A stretch of 14,838 bases of DNA from Desulfuromonadales bacterium (GCA_030591795.1 JAUVAJ010000008.1:1-14838), one strand, 5' to 3'; positions 1 to 7,733 are shown, counted from the stretch's first letter. A program made the numbers and translations. Notes: generated by a model from the sequence alone, not told the origin.

Positions 1-594
1 AATCAACACTGGAGCATGTTGCGCCGCGCTGCCGCGCTCGGAAAACAGAATAAAAGCCGGCCGGGCAAACAGCATCACCAGAAAAAACAGGAACATCAGA
101 GGAATTAAGATTCCACCACCGCCGCGCTGCGCTGAACCGTGACCGATATGCACGCCTGAGGTCATGCCGCGTGTGGCGATGGCGATACCAACCAAAAGCC
201 CGAGCAACCCGGACCAGGTGGTCAGGTCACCGGCCGTCAGACGTAGAAACAATTTGATCGGGCAACCGATAAACACCGTACAGCCGACGATCAGGAAGAA
301 TCCGGCCATAAACCGGAAAATTGGTGCCTTGCCGCCACGGGTCTTGAATTCCTTGCCGAGCATGGCACTCGCCATGGCTCCGAGCACAAATCCGGGCAGC
401 TCCGGTCGAATATACTGCATGCGTACATCCGGATGAAGGCCAAGGGCACCGGCTGTGTTTTCAAGGAAGCAGGAGACACAGATGCCAGAGTGTTCCGGGT
501 TGCCCCAATAAGCGAGCAGCACCCCGAGTACACCAAGGATAGTCCCTGAAACAACCACCAGCCAGAAATGGCGATCTGCGAGTAAAGCGCTCAT
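1..594 (-). CDS. yedE: YedE-family selenium/sulfur-type membrane transporter, 3' end cut by window edge
   Basis: The first 198 codons are present and the reading frame runs off base 1. The protein is polytopic, with hydrophobic stretches near residues 10-30, 65-80, 93-115, 124-142 and 160-185. Sequence features match the YeeE/YedE family, specifically the branch annotated as YedE-related selenium metabolism membrane protein: a GNPEHSGICVSCF segment (Cys39, Cys42), an AGALGLH...QYIRPE...GFVLGA block, and FIGCPIK (Cys111) followed by LRLTAGDL. Related YeeE/TsuA proteins move thiosulfate through a channel lined with conserved Cys. YedE is linked to selenium metabolism by genome context, not by a proven substrate. 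The ATG overlaps the stop of the upstream gene (ATGA), so translation is probably coupled. Family assignment is firm; the substrate (selenium versus sulfur species) is open. Family members are usually around 350-400 residues, so roughly half is missing. Confidence 0.85.
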   Translation of the reverse strand, partial: MSALLADRHFWLVVVSGTILGVLGVLLAYWGNPEHSGICVSCFLENTAGALGLHPDVRMQYIRPELPGFVLGAMASAMLGKEFKTRGGKAPIFRFMAGFFLIVGCTVFIGCPIKLFLRLTAGDLTTWSGLLGLLVGIAIATRGMTSGVHIGHGSAQRGGGGILIPLMFLFFLVMLFARPAFILFSERGSAAQHAPVLI

Positions 595-1127
595 TCGCAG
601 CCTCCAGCCAGCCGACTCTGCAGATAATACAAATTCTTCAACGCCGCGTTCCAGGTGCGACTATCAGGAGACCGGTCTAATCTTGCCTTGGCAGCTGGCA
701 GCTGCTTTGCCACCAGAGCCGCAATCTCTTCATGCCGTCCGAGCAGGCTCTTTTCGTCGATGTAGTCACCATTCTGACGCACACCGAGTACATACGCTTT
801 AATTCCTTCAGCAATCGCACCCTGCTCGACCAACAAGGCGCCGCGTAAAATTGCAGCATGCGCCTCACCGGGGAAATCCCGCTCGAGTTCTTCCAGCTTC
901 AACAACGCCTCGGTCCGCTTACCTGCCAGAGTCAACTCTTCGACCGGGCCGTAGGTCTCGAGCAAAAAAGCCACCTTGGCCTTCTCTTGCAAGGCCAACT
1001 CGAGTCGTTTGTCCTGTTTCCTGATCGCCGTGCCATCGGCAGACGAGGAGACCAGCAGATATACAGCAGCAACAACAACTCCTGCAAAAGCGAGCCAGTG
1101 CAATCTGTCAAAAAAATCACGAAACAC
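591..1127 (-). CDS. Small membrane-anchored protein with TPR-like helices, unknown function
   Basis: 178 residues. One hydrophobic segment (about residues 12-27) follows a short N-terminus, then a charged helical region resembles a few degenerate TPR-type helix pairs (about 50-140). This predicts a single-pass protein with a soluble, probably periplasmic, domain. The C-terminus ends in a distinctive SRLAGGCE tail with a penultimate Cys. The start is GTG, chosen because a good AGGAG lies 8 nt upstream and it begins 2 nt after the stop of the PhnD-like gene. Its stop overlaps the ATG of the YedE gene. Tight coupling to both neighbours suggests it works with the transporter or the binding protein, perhaps as an assembly or scaffold subunit; that is inference. 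I do not recognise a named family. Confidence 0.8.
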   Translation of the reverse strand: MFRDFFDRLHWLAFAGVVVAAVYLLVSSSADGTAIRKQDKRLELALQEKAKVAFLLETYGPVEELTLAGKRTEALLKLEELERDFPGEAHAAILRGALLVEQGAIAEGIKAYVLGVRQNGDYIDEKSLLGRHEEIAALVAKQLPAAKARLDRSPDSRTWNAALKNLYYLQSRLAGGCE

Positions 1128-1129
1128 GT

Positions 1130-2053
1130 TTAGAACTCCTGATAAGGCGGCATATTGGCACTTTTCGCCATCCGCCGGATCGGATCGTAGTCCGCATCTT
1201 CGAGCTGGTCAAAACCATCAATCCAGGCTGAATCGAGGACTTTGACTACCTCACCCAGATACTCAACGGTTGAGTCGGGTGTCAGGTCAAGCAGGACAGA
1301 CCGGAATCGCTGGGCCAGATCCTCCGGAATTTCACGCGCCGCGCCAAAAGTACAATAGGGAAAGATTTCGCTCTCGGCGATGACATTGAAATCGTCTGCC
1401 CTGATCTTGCCATCACGAATCATCAACTCCAGATCAAGCGACGGCGCTGCGGCTACGTCATATTTGCCAAAGTAGACGCCATAGACCACCTTCTCGTGTT
1501 TAAAAGAACCCCGGGGAATCCCGTAATAAGCGAGATCCTGCTCCGGGTCAATGCCGGCCTGCAGCATCAGATCGTACTGGGCCATAAACCCGGAAGGGGC
1601 AAGCTGCGGACCGAACAATAGATACTTGTCCTTGAGATCTTCCATTGTTTTGATGCCGCTCCCCTTACGGGAGATGATGGCCCCGGCAGTCCTGGCGCCA
1701 TACTGGCCACGCTTTTCTGTCGCCAGTAACCGCAGATTCTTGTGTTCACGCAAGATAATGTAAACCAATGAATTGGAATGGGTAAATGCGAATTCACCTT
1801 TCTCGAAACGCTCGGCGAATTCCTGGGTATCGACTGAGACCAACTCAAAATCGATATTGAGTTGCTGCGACAGATACTCATTCAGCGGACCAAAGCGCTC
1901 CTTGGTTTCAGCTTCACTGTTGCAGTTCATGTAGCCGATTCGCATTTTTGGTCGTTCTTTAACTGAGTCGCAACCGCTCAATATAGAACCGAACAAAAAC
2001 AGAAGAACGAGACTGGATGATAATTTAAATATTGTTGTAAAACTGTAATGCAT
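1130..2053 (-). CDS. PhnD-like phosphate/phosphite/phosphonate-type substrate-binding lipoprotein
   Basis: 307 residues. An N-terminal signal ends in the lipobox LSGC (Cys28), so the mature protein should be lipid-anchored. The body has the hallmarks of the PhnD/PF12974 periplasmic binding fold: RIGYMN near the mature N-terminus, the LNEYLSQQL helix, a FAFTHSNSLVYI block, an ISRKGSGIKTMEDLKDKYLLFG hinge region, and a later YDVAAAP segment. Family members bind oxyanions such as phosphonates or phosphite, or act as sensor domains. No ABC permease or ATPase lies nearby, so an uptake role is unsupported. A role as oxyanion sensor or delivery protein for the neighbouring redox or YedE proteins is possible. 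The ATG is preceded by GAGG at 8 nt spacing. It lies 24 nt after the second beta-helix gene. Confidence 0.87.
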   Translation of the reverse strand: MHYSFTTIFKLSSSLVLLFLFGSILSGCDSVKERPKMRIGYMNCNSEAETKERFGPLNEYLSQQLNIDFELVSVDTQEFAERFEKGEFAFTHSNSLVYIILREHKNLRLLATEKRGQYGARTAGAIISRKGSGIKTMEDLKDKYLLFGPQLAPSGFMAQYDLMLQAGIDPEQDLAYYGIPRGSFKHEKVVYGVYFGKYDVAAAPSLDLELMIRDGKIRADDFNVIAESEIFPYCTFGAAREIPEDLAQRFRSVLLDLTPDSTVEYLGEVVKVLDSAWIDGFDQLEDADYDPIRRMAKSANMPPYQEF

Positions 2054-2077
2054 ATCGGTTACCTCATAATATTCAAT

Positions 2078-3163
2078 CTAACGCTCGGCCCAGACCGGGA
2101 GCGCTGTTAGCGGATTCACAACATTGACTAACCCGAGACCAGGGCGATCACTGCCATCACGAATCAGATCGTCAATCTCGGCCGGTACTGCAGTCCCCCA
2201 CCAATTGCCACTGATTTGCACATCTGACGATCCGTCATTGATCAAAGCAAACAGATCGTTGTTGGTGATCTGGTTATCATGCAAGCTCAGTTCAGCATCA
2301 AGCAGACGTACCCCGGCGCGGCCATTTCCGGTAATGCGTGACGCGGTTACTTCAGCCTTGGAGTCCTCGGCAAACAGGCCGTGTTCGCTATTGCCGACAA
2401 GAGTTGATCGGTCGATCGAACCGGAGCTCCGTTGCAGATAAAGTCCACGTCGGTTATTGATTATGCTTACCCTGCGCAACTCAATAATCGACTCTTTAAA
2501 GTTGAGACCATTGATCAGGTTATTCTCAATTAAAGTATCAGTCATGGTGACCTGACTATGGACACAGCGCATGCCCCAATAGCTGCCACGAACAATGGAA
2601 TCGGTGATCGTTACGGTCGAATCGCGAAATTGAATACCATTCAGGTTGTCGCTGAACAGGCACGAATCGATTTGGATATCTGACTCCTGAAATTGTGCAC
2701 CACGCCGGTTGTTGACAAACAGCGAATGATCGAGCCGCGCCCGGCCAAAATGGGCGTGAAAGCCACGGTACGCATATTCGACCCGGCAGTGCTGAAGCAG
2801 GTTTTCCGACATCGACGCCATCATGTTGATTGCGCCCCAGTCGCCCGATACCGGCGTCGATTCCGCCGAAGTGAACAGGATCGGTTGTTCGGCAGTTCCC
2901 AGAGCCAGAAAATGCCCCTGAATAAACAGTTCATGTTCGCCAATCTGGTCATTATTACTGTCGAACCGGGTAAATCGAACTGTTGTTCCAGGCCGGAGTT
3001 CCAGAGTTACTCCGGGCGCCACGGTCAGAACACCATCGATCAGGACATCACCATCCCAGACCGTATCCTTCCAGATGGTATTTTCCCCGACATAATTCTG
3101 ACCAGCCAAAGCCGGGACGGTTGTAAAAACAAGAAATATGAACACCAGCAGCCGCTGCATCAT
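2078..3163 (-). CDS. Secreted right-handed beta-helix protein (NosD-like), paralog of upstream neighbour
   Basis: 361 residues from the chosen start. A Sec signal peptide (MMQRLLVFIFL...) ends in a type I site ALA-GQ near residue 20, with no lipobox, so it is probably soluble in the periplasm. The rest is a series of about 22-residue coils rich in N-N-x-x-G-[IL] turns (for example NNRRGA, DNLNGI, NNLINGL, NNRRGL, GNSEHG, GNGRAG), typical of PbH1/NosD-type parallel beta-helices. A GNWWGT motif near the C-terminal end is common where such helices are capped. A longer in-frame start exists at 3196. I prefer 3163 because its ATG overlaps the upstream stop (ATGA), AGGTGG sits just upstream, and the signal peptide begins there. 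NosD helps mature nitrous oxide reductase; many relatives act elsewhere, and no nosZ is present here. Confidence 0.87.
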   Translation of the reverse strand: MMQRLLVFIFLVFTTVPALAGQNYVGENTIWKDTVWDGDVLIDGVLTVAPGVTLELRPGTTVRFTRFDSNNDQIGEHELFIQGHFLALGTAEQPILFTSAESTPVSGDWGAINMMASMSENLLQHCRVEYAYRGFHAHFGRARLDHSLFVNNRRGAQFQESDIQIDSCLFSDNLNGIQFRDSTVTITDSIVRGSYWGMRCVHSQVTMTDTLIENNLINGLNFKESIIELRRVSIINNRRGLYLQRSSGSIDRSTLVGNSEHGLFAEDSKAEVTASRITGNGRAGVRLLDAELSLHDNQITNNDLFALINDGSSDVQISGNWWGTAVPAEIDDLIRDGSDRPGLGLVNVVNPLTALPVWAER

Positions 3164-3960
3164 TGCACCACCTGCCGTTCCGGCAATGCATGCCATTCTT
3201 TTATGTTGTCGAGTAGCTGCAATCCGGCCGCGGCAGGTTTAACTATCGACACCAAGCCTATGGCATTTTGTTCAGCGCGGTTGCCTGTCAACTTCGGTCT
3301 GCTCGACCGGTCGATATAAACACCCTCTTCCGCATTTTGACTGATAACGTTTGCATTCAGCGTCGGTGTAGCGCCATTCCAGATAAACAGACCACCTTCG
3401 CCGTTGCTTATCTGATTACGTTCAAGCAACGGTGATCCACCTTGAATGACCAGTCCGTAACGATTTTGCTCCAGCCGGCAATCAGTCAAAACCAGCTCCG
3501 CTGCAACCAACAACAGCCCGGACTCGGCACCATTGATTCGGGCATGCTTGACCGACGAGGCCCTGACGTTGTCGAGTAATAATCCCGCCCAGGCCGGGTC
3601 ATCAGCAGATGCCGGTTCTTCCGGGGCGATCACTACCGGTGCATCAGCGGTCCCTTCAATCAGGATAGTTCCACGAACCAGCAGTTCGGTCATTGAAGAG
3701 AGGAATTCCGGGTCGATCTTGGTAAACTCCGCCCGCCGCACCAAAATGGTAGTCCCCGGTTTGATCACCAGCCGACTCCCTTCAGGAATCAACAGATCAC
3801 TGACCAGCAGATACTCACCACTCAGCACCGTTTCGCCGACCATAACACCGCCAAGCTCGACGACCGCAGCCAGGTTCGCCGATGATTGGGCTTCCGGCGG
3901 CGGCGCGACCGGGGCACAGGCAAATAGATACAAACTTATGAGAGCGACGATCAAGCGCAT
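3160..3960 (-). CDS. Beta-helix (NosD-like) lipoprotein
   Basis: 266 residues. A short signal ends in LFAC (Cys15), so it is a predicted lipoprotein, followed by a Pro-rich linker. Residues about 45-130 share a layout with the downstream beta-helix gene: LVIKPGTTI, then a WAGLLLDN segment matching DWGAINMM in the other protein. After this come PbH1 coils (NRYGLVIQGG, NGEGGLFIWNG, NAEEGVYIDRS, QNAIGLV). It is shorter than its neighbour and lacks the GNWWGT cap. The ATG at 3960 is chosen over one at 3969 because GGAG lies 9 nt before it and it forms a TGATG junction with the upstream stop. Likely a membrane-tethered scaffold or maturation factor at the periplasmic face; the function is inferred from the fold only. 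Confidence 0.84.
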   Translation of the reverse strand: MRLIVALISLYLFACAPVAPPPEAQSSANLAAVVELGGVMVGETVLSGEYLLVSDLLIPEGSRLVIKPGTTILVRRAEFTKIDPEFLSSMTELLVRGTILIEGTADAPVVIAPEEPASADDPAWAGLLLDNVRASSVKHARINGAESGLLLVAAELVLTDCRLEQNRYGLVIQGGSPLLERNQISNGEGGLFIWNGATPTLNANVISQNAEEGVYIDRSSRPKLTGNRAEQNAIGLVSIVKPAAAGLQLLDNIKEWHALPERQVVQ

Positions 3961-4442
3961 CAGATCCATCTCCGATCGATCAGAAACTGTCGAACAACAT
4001 CCATTGCCAACTCGCCGGCTACAACTTTTTCGGTCAAGACGGCCACATCGACAGCGGTCAACTTTGCCTCAAGTCGAACCAGCGTTGGCCGAACAGTTGT
4101 AAACTGTATATCGCGATCAATCCTGGGACCACTGATCAGAGTCGGCAGGCCATCAATACTCATCAATAGAACAGTCTCCGGGCCAGGTTTATCAGTAAAA
4201 GAAAAATCTATTTTCTCTTCGCTGATTTCCGTAGCCGGGTCGAGCCCATCAAGTGGTATCCGGACGACATCGGTACCGGTTGTCTCTTTTACATAAATCG
4301 CGACAAACGAAGCCATAACCTGGCCGGTAGCGTCAGCATCGATGCCGAGATACAGCTTCGGACCGAAACAAGCCAGAACCGGCACAGCAACAAGCAGCAA
4401 CAGCAGGATGCTCAAAATTTTGTTCAACGCACGAATAGCCAT
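3960..4442 (-). CDS. Small predicted lipoprotein, family not recognised
   Basis: 160 residues. A signal peptide with a Leu-rich core ends in VLAC (Cys25), a plausible lipobox. The mature part begins CFGPKLYLGID and has alternating hydrophobic beta strands (VMASFVAIYVKE, KIDFSFTD, VLLMSIDG), then a helical tail rich in Val and Ala. The opening segment is reminiscent of periplasmic binding-protein lobes (glycine betaine/OpuAC type), but at this length it could be only one lobe and I do not claim that family. It overlaps the end of the polyferredoxin gene by 19 nt and touches the beta-helix gene by one base, so it is firmly part of the operon. The most cautious label is accessory lipoprotein of the polyferredoxin. 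Confidence 0.75.
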   Translation of the reverse strand: MAIRALNKILSILLLLLVAVPVLACFGPKLYLGIDADATGQVMASFVAIYVKETTGTDVVRIPLDGLDPATEISEEKIDFSFTDKPGPETVLLMSIDGLPTLISGPRIDRDIQFTTVRPTLVRLEAKLTAVDVAVLTEKVVAGELAMDVVRQFLIDRRWI

Positions 4443-5911
4443 TCAATCACCGTAGAAAAATAACAACCGGCCGGAACCAACACCGATACCAGTGCGGCCG
4501 GCAAATAACCTGCTCGACTTTGACGCAGCGCAATACGCCTGGCAACCAGAAACGACAGCAGAACTCCTGCGAGCAGCAGCAACAGTGCCACCCACTTGAG
4601 AATATCGAGCGGCAATAAAACACCCGGAGCGCTGACCGTCTGCATAACGTTCATAGCCAGAAAACTTTTAACGCCGGTGGTATCGATCAGGGCAAACGCC
4701 AAGTAACCGGCTTTAGCGTTGATCTTGACAATCGCCAGGACAGCATGAGCCGCCAGAAGCATCGGAATCATCGGCAACGCCAGCAGGCCGATCGAACTCC
4801 AGAAACCGGATTCTGCATCTTGAACCGGTGTTTCCGGATCGCTGACCGGACGGTCAACCGATGTTGTTTTAATTGCCGCTACGCGTAGCACCAGATAGCC
4901 AGGCAACATAAACAAAATCGGCAGCAACAGCGCAATCCAGAGGGCGGCCAGAACATAGTAACCGGGATCCTGCCAGCCAAGCAGTTGAGCCGTCTCCTGT
5001 GGCAACCAGAAGATCAGGTTGCGCAGTTCAACATAAACCTTACTGAAGTTAGCCGTGAGCATGCCGAGCAGAACCAGAAAGAACAAGGTTTCGCTCTTGC
5101 GCAAGCCGTGAGCAATATCTGCAAGCCAGGGACGAAAACCAAGCTTGATGTTATCCTTATCGCAATTTTGTAGACAGTTCAGGCAGAGCGTACAATCAAC
5201 GCTATCAGCCAACTCTGCCGGGACCAGATCGACCGGGCAACCATCGAGACGACGATGCTGGTAGAGAATATGACCGCCGAGTTGGTGACGTTGCCAGTCT
5301 TCAGGTTCCGACACACAGCGTTGACTGTCACAGCCGGTACAGGTCGACTGTTCCTTGACTCGCAACTGGAATGGCGCAACCCGGGCGTAAAGACCAAACA
5401 CCGCCCCGGCCGGGCAAAACATAGTACAAAAAGCTCGCTGCCGAAACAGTAAGCCCGCGCCAATTGCCAACACCAGACATAGGGTCAACAAAATAGCGGT
5501 ATAATCCGGAAACCGGTGCAGTCTGAAAAAATAGACCGATAGTTGCAACGCAACCAGCACGATGGTAACCGGGATAAAATTACGCAACCAGACCGGCATA
5601 TCACGCCGTAAGCCAAAACGTGAAGCTATACCGTTCAACCACCCCAGTGGACAGACTGCACACCAGAGACGGCCGAATAGAAGCGCGACAAAAACAATCC
5701 CCATCAGCCACCAGACCCAGAACAGATGGCTGGTCAGGTTGGTATACATCAACGGATCCGGCACCGTAAGACCGGGAATGGCATGTTGGTGCCAGCCCCA
5801 GGCAATCATCGCTACCGTAAGCACCAATCCCGCCAGACGGACCAATCGCCAGGTCCAACCGAATCGGAGAACAGCGCCTAAAACGGGTATGTTAAAAAGA
5901 TTATCAAACAT
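4424..5911 (-). CDS. NapH/NosR-like membrane polyferredoxin (4Fe-4S, polytopic)
   Basis: 495 residues. Four N-terminal hydrophobic segments (about 25-40, 63-80, 112-130, 138-156) surround two CP motifs on the same face, CAVCP (Cys84, Cys87) and CTMFCP (Cys162, Cys166). These are the hallmark of NapH/NosR/RdxA-type electron-transfer proteins. A ferredoxin-like domain follows: Cys191, Cys194, Cys199 and Cys225-Pro form a stretched first set, and Cys240, Cys243, Cys246, Cys250 a regular CxxCxxCxxxC set without the usual following Pro. At least four more membrane segments lie at about 272-295, 318-345, 372-400 and 430-460, so it is longer than NapH (about 290 residues). It probably passes quinol-derived electrons across the membrane to a periplasmic acceptor. 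No strong ribosome binding site precedes the ATG. It follows the palindrome gap and is the only gene here likely to move electrons through the membrane. Confidence 0.88.
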   Translation of the reverse strand: MFDNLFNIPVLGAVLRFGWTWRLVRLAGLVLTVAMIAWGWHQHAIPGLTVPDPLMYTNLTSHLFWVWWLMGIVFVALLFGRLWCAVCPLGWLNGIASRFGLRRDMPVWLRNFIPVTIVLVALQLSVYFFRLHRFPDYTAILLTLCLVLAIGAGLLFRQRAFCTMFCPAGAVFGLYARVAPFQLRVKEQSTCTGCDSQRCVSEPEDWQRHQLGGHILYQHRRLDGCPVDLVPAELADSVDCTLCLNCLQNCDKDNIKLGFRPWLADIAHGLRKSETLFFLVLLGMLTANFSKVYVELRNLIFWLPQETAQLLGWQDPGYYVLAALWIALLLPILFMLPGYLVLRVAAIKTTSVDRPVSDPETPVQDAESGFWSSIGLLALPMIPMLLAAHAVLAIVKINAKAGYLAFALIDTTGVKSFLAMNVMQTVSAPGVLLPLDILKWVALLLLLAGVLLSFLVARRIALRQSRAGYLPAALVSVLVPAGCYFSTVIEWLFVR

Positions 5912-5968
5912 AATAGCCAGACTCAGTAATCAGAAACTCACAAAAACAACTATTTAATATGACTTAGA

Positions 5969-6091
5969 TGGCTAAGTAAAAATTTCGTCCAACAAGGCGT
6001 AGAGATTTTTTCAGGGGCGAAGGCATACACCAGTATGTCAAGGTCCTGAAAAAACGCTACAACGCAGTTGGGCGGACTTTGTGCGACGCCA
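5969..6091. repeat. Long imperfect palindrome (intergenic repeat-like hairpin element)
   Basis: A 123-bp dyad is centred near 6030. It has nested arms: outer TGGC/GCCA (5969-5972 and 6088-6091), CGTCCAAC opposed to GTTGGGCG, GTAG/CTAC, a perfect 10-bp TTTTTTCAGG/CCTGAAAAAA (6006-6015 and 6045-6054), and an inner CATAC/GTATG (6024-6028 and 6033-6037). It fills almost all of the gap between the HEAT gene stop and the polyferredoxin leader. Similar elements are, from memory, scattered through Geobacter/Pelobacter-type intergenic regions, so it may be a REP- or MITE-like repeat. In the minus-strand transcript it would form a large hairpin followed by a U-rich stretch, so it could attenuate transcription or protect mRNA within the operon. 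Copy number was not checked. Confidence 0.7.
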
Positions 6092-6991
6092 TTAGTGGTA
6101 GACGTTGTAGGGTGCGACCATTTCGCCAGACGCGTCCCGATAATTAACAGCATGACCGGTAATCATCGACAACGAACGGGCCGACCATTCCCGGACAACC
6201 AACACCTGATCATCAAGACAAAGCCGCAACGGTGCTTCAGCCGCTACACTACCGACCGGGCCAAGAGCCATCGCTGCGTTCATTCTTACCTGCCACTCCT
6301 GATCAGACAAACCAATAATTAAAGCTTGCTCGGCACGTGGATCACGCAACTTGCCAAGGGCCAGAAACGCCTCACTGCGCACCGGTCCGGAGACCTGGGT
6401 CAATAACGGCTCAAGTGCACGACGATCACCGATATCACCGAGCGCACGGATAACCGCGGCATCGACACGCTCAGAAGCAGTGCCGAGCGACGCGATCAAC
6501 ACATCAACAGCGCTCTGGTTAAACTTTATCAGGGAACGGGTTGCATAACGCCGCACCAGCAGCACTTCGTCATCCAGAGCCCTGATCAATGCGGGGATGC
6601 CATCCGGATGGCCGATTTCACCAAGCGCCATGGCGGCCACATACCGCCGCGTGAAGGTTGTATCAGCCAACACCGCAACAATCGCCGGCACCGCCTGTTG
6701 AACCTTGAGTGTACCGAGCGCAGCAATCACCCGTTCACGCTGTTCCGTATTCACGGAGCTGACATATTCCAGCAGCGGCTCGACAACCGCATCACCAGAT
6801 TCGATTACAATCTGATAGACCCGATCATTGACCTCCGGGCTCGCTGTAGCAAACAGTTTGACCAGCTCCCGTCCGGCCTCGACATCTCCGCCCCGGGCTT
6901 GTCCGGCAAGGAGATCAAGATCAAGAGCGCTCTGGTTCTGACAAGCAGAAACCAGCAGCAGCATGATCAGAATAGAAAATAGTCTTTGCAT
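6092..6991 (-). CDS. HEAT-repeat (PBS-lyase-like) lipoprotein
   Basis: 299 residues. A signal peptide ends in LVSAC (Cys17), a clear lipobox. From about residue 75 onward there are about six helical repeats with the HEAT_2/PBS-lyase pattern: ALGTLKVQQAVPAIV, ALGEIGHPDGIPALI, ALGDIGDRRALEPLL, ALGKLRDPRAEQALI, ALGPVGSVAAEAPLR. Such repeats form curved solenoids that bind other proteins; lyase activity is not implied. The ATG overlaps the preceding stop by one base (TAATG). Lipid anchoring and position between a heme-domain gene and a polyferredoxin gene suggest a periplasmic scaffold for the complex, which is inference. A short C-terminal tail (YRDASGEMVAPYNVYH) lies outside the repeats. Confidence 0.87.
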   Translation of the reverse strand: MQRLFSILIMLLLVSACQNQSALDLDLLAGQARGGDVEAGRELVKLFATASPEVNDRVYQIVIESGDAVVEPLLEYVSSVNTEQRERVIAALGTLKVQQAVPAIVAVLADTTFTRRYVAAMALGEIGHPDGIPALIRALDDEVLLVRRYATRSLIKFNQSAVDVLIASLGTASERVDAAVIRALGDIGDRRALEPLLTQVSGPVRSEAFLALGKLRDPRAEQALIIGLSDQEWQVRMNAAMALGPVGSVAAEAPLRLCLDDQVLVVREWSARSLSMITGHAVNYRDASGEMVAPYNVYH

Positions 6992-7731
6992 TACCAGACC
7001 TTGGTTACCGTTATGTCAACATTGTTGAGGATTTTCTTATCCTCGATGACCACCGCCGACGGCTCTATAGTTCCCTGATCATAACGACCGTAAAGATCTC
7101 CGAGTTTTGGTGGCCCACCGAACTTGTCACGTGCGGCCAGATAGTAGGTTCCGCCTTTCGGAAGGTAAATCAGGTAACTGCCATCAGGTGCGGTTTGCTC
7201 TGAAACAAATTTTGGTCGCTCAGACATCTGCACATGATCGTAAACATGAATTCTGGCCCCTTCCACCGGATTACCATCACTATCGAGAATTCGTCCGGAG
7301 AGACCGGTCTGTGTAGCCAGGACCTCTTCGGTCAACCGGCGAGTATCACCAACCTTGGGCGGTGCAACGATGGTTATATCCTGCTGTTTACCACTGACTG
7401 TCAGGTCGATAAACTCGCTGCGATTATCACCGGCCAGAACCGGGCCTGAAAGTTCGCCATTCTGGCGTTTGCGCGCCACAACCACATACTCGCCTGGCGG
7501 TAATGCCAGAGCGAAGCTACCGTCGGCATCAGTCAATCTGGATGCAGCGAAAGCCGGACCATAAAGATCCATCCCTTTTTTATAAACATAGAGTGTTGTC
7601 CCCTCGAGTGGCACAACAATTGTCCCGCTGATCTGGCCCAATTCCGGACTGGACTGATCAACGGCTTGCTCGGTACAGCCTGACAGCAGCCCAACAGCAA
7701 GCATCAACATCAACAATAAACGAAATCGCAT
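6991..7731 (-). CDS. Lipoprotein with two carboxypeptidase-regulatory-like beta-sandwich domains
   Basis: 246 residues. A classic lipoprotein signal ends in LLSGC (Cys19). Two tandem beta-sandwich units follow: residues about 33-85 (GQISGTIVVPLEG ... DADGSFALALPPGEYVVVARK) and about 143-200 (TGLSGRILDSDGNPVEGARIHVYDH ... APDGSYLIYLPKGGTYYLAAR). The G-x-V/I-x-D-x-x-G-x-P-x-x-G-A-x-V and G-x-F/Y-x-L-x-L-P-x-G-x-Y signatures fit CarboxypepD_reg/transthyretin-like folds, used in envelope proteins for binding or stability. No peptidase domain is present. It begins 2 nt after the heme-domain gene stop, with GGGAG upstream, and its stop overlaps the HEAT gene start. Probably a structural subunit facing the periplasm; no enzymatic role is visible. 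Confidence 0.86.
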   Translation of the reverse strand: MRFRLLLMLMLAVGLLSGCTEQAVDQSSPELGQISGTIVVPLEGTTLYVYKKGMDLYGPAFAASRLTDADGSFALALPPGEYVVVARKRQNGELSGPVLAGDNRSEFIDLTVSGKQQDITIVAPPKVGDTRRLTEEVLATQTGLSGRILDSDGNPVEGARIHVYDHVQMSERPKFVSEQTAPDGSYLIYLPKGGTYYLAARDKFGGPPKLGDLYGRYDQGTIEPSAVVIEDKKILNNVDITVTKVW

Positions 7732-7733
7732 AA

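Noticed and set aside
1130..2053. Phosphonate uptake operon
   Set aside because: Only a PhnD-like binding protein is present; there is no ABC permease, ATPase or C-P lyase gene.
2078..5911. Nitrous oxide reductase (nos) accessory cluster
   Set aside because: NosD-like and NosR/NapH-like folds are present, but nosZ, nosL and nosFY are not in the window, and both families occur widely outside nos operons.
5950..6153. Minus-strand 67-codon frame across the palindrome
   Set aside because: It reads through the repeat element and into the 3' end of the HEAT gene in another frame; better explained by the palindrome.
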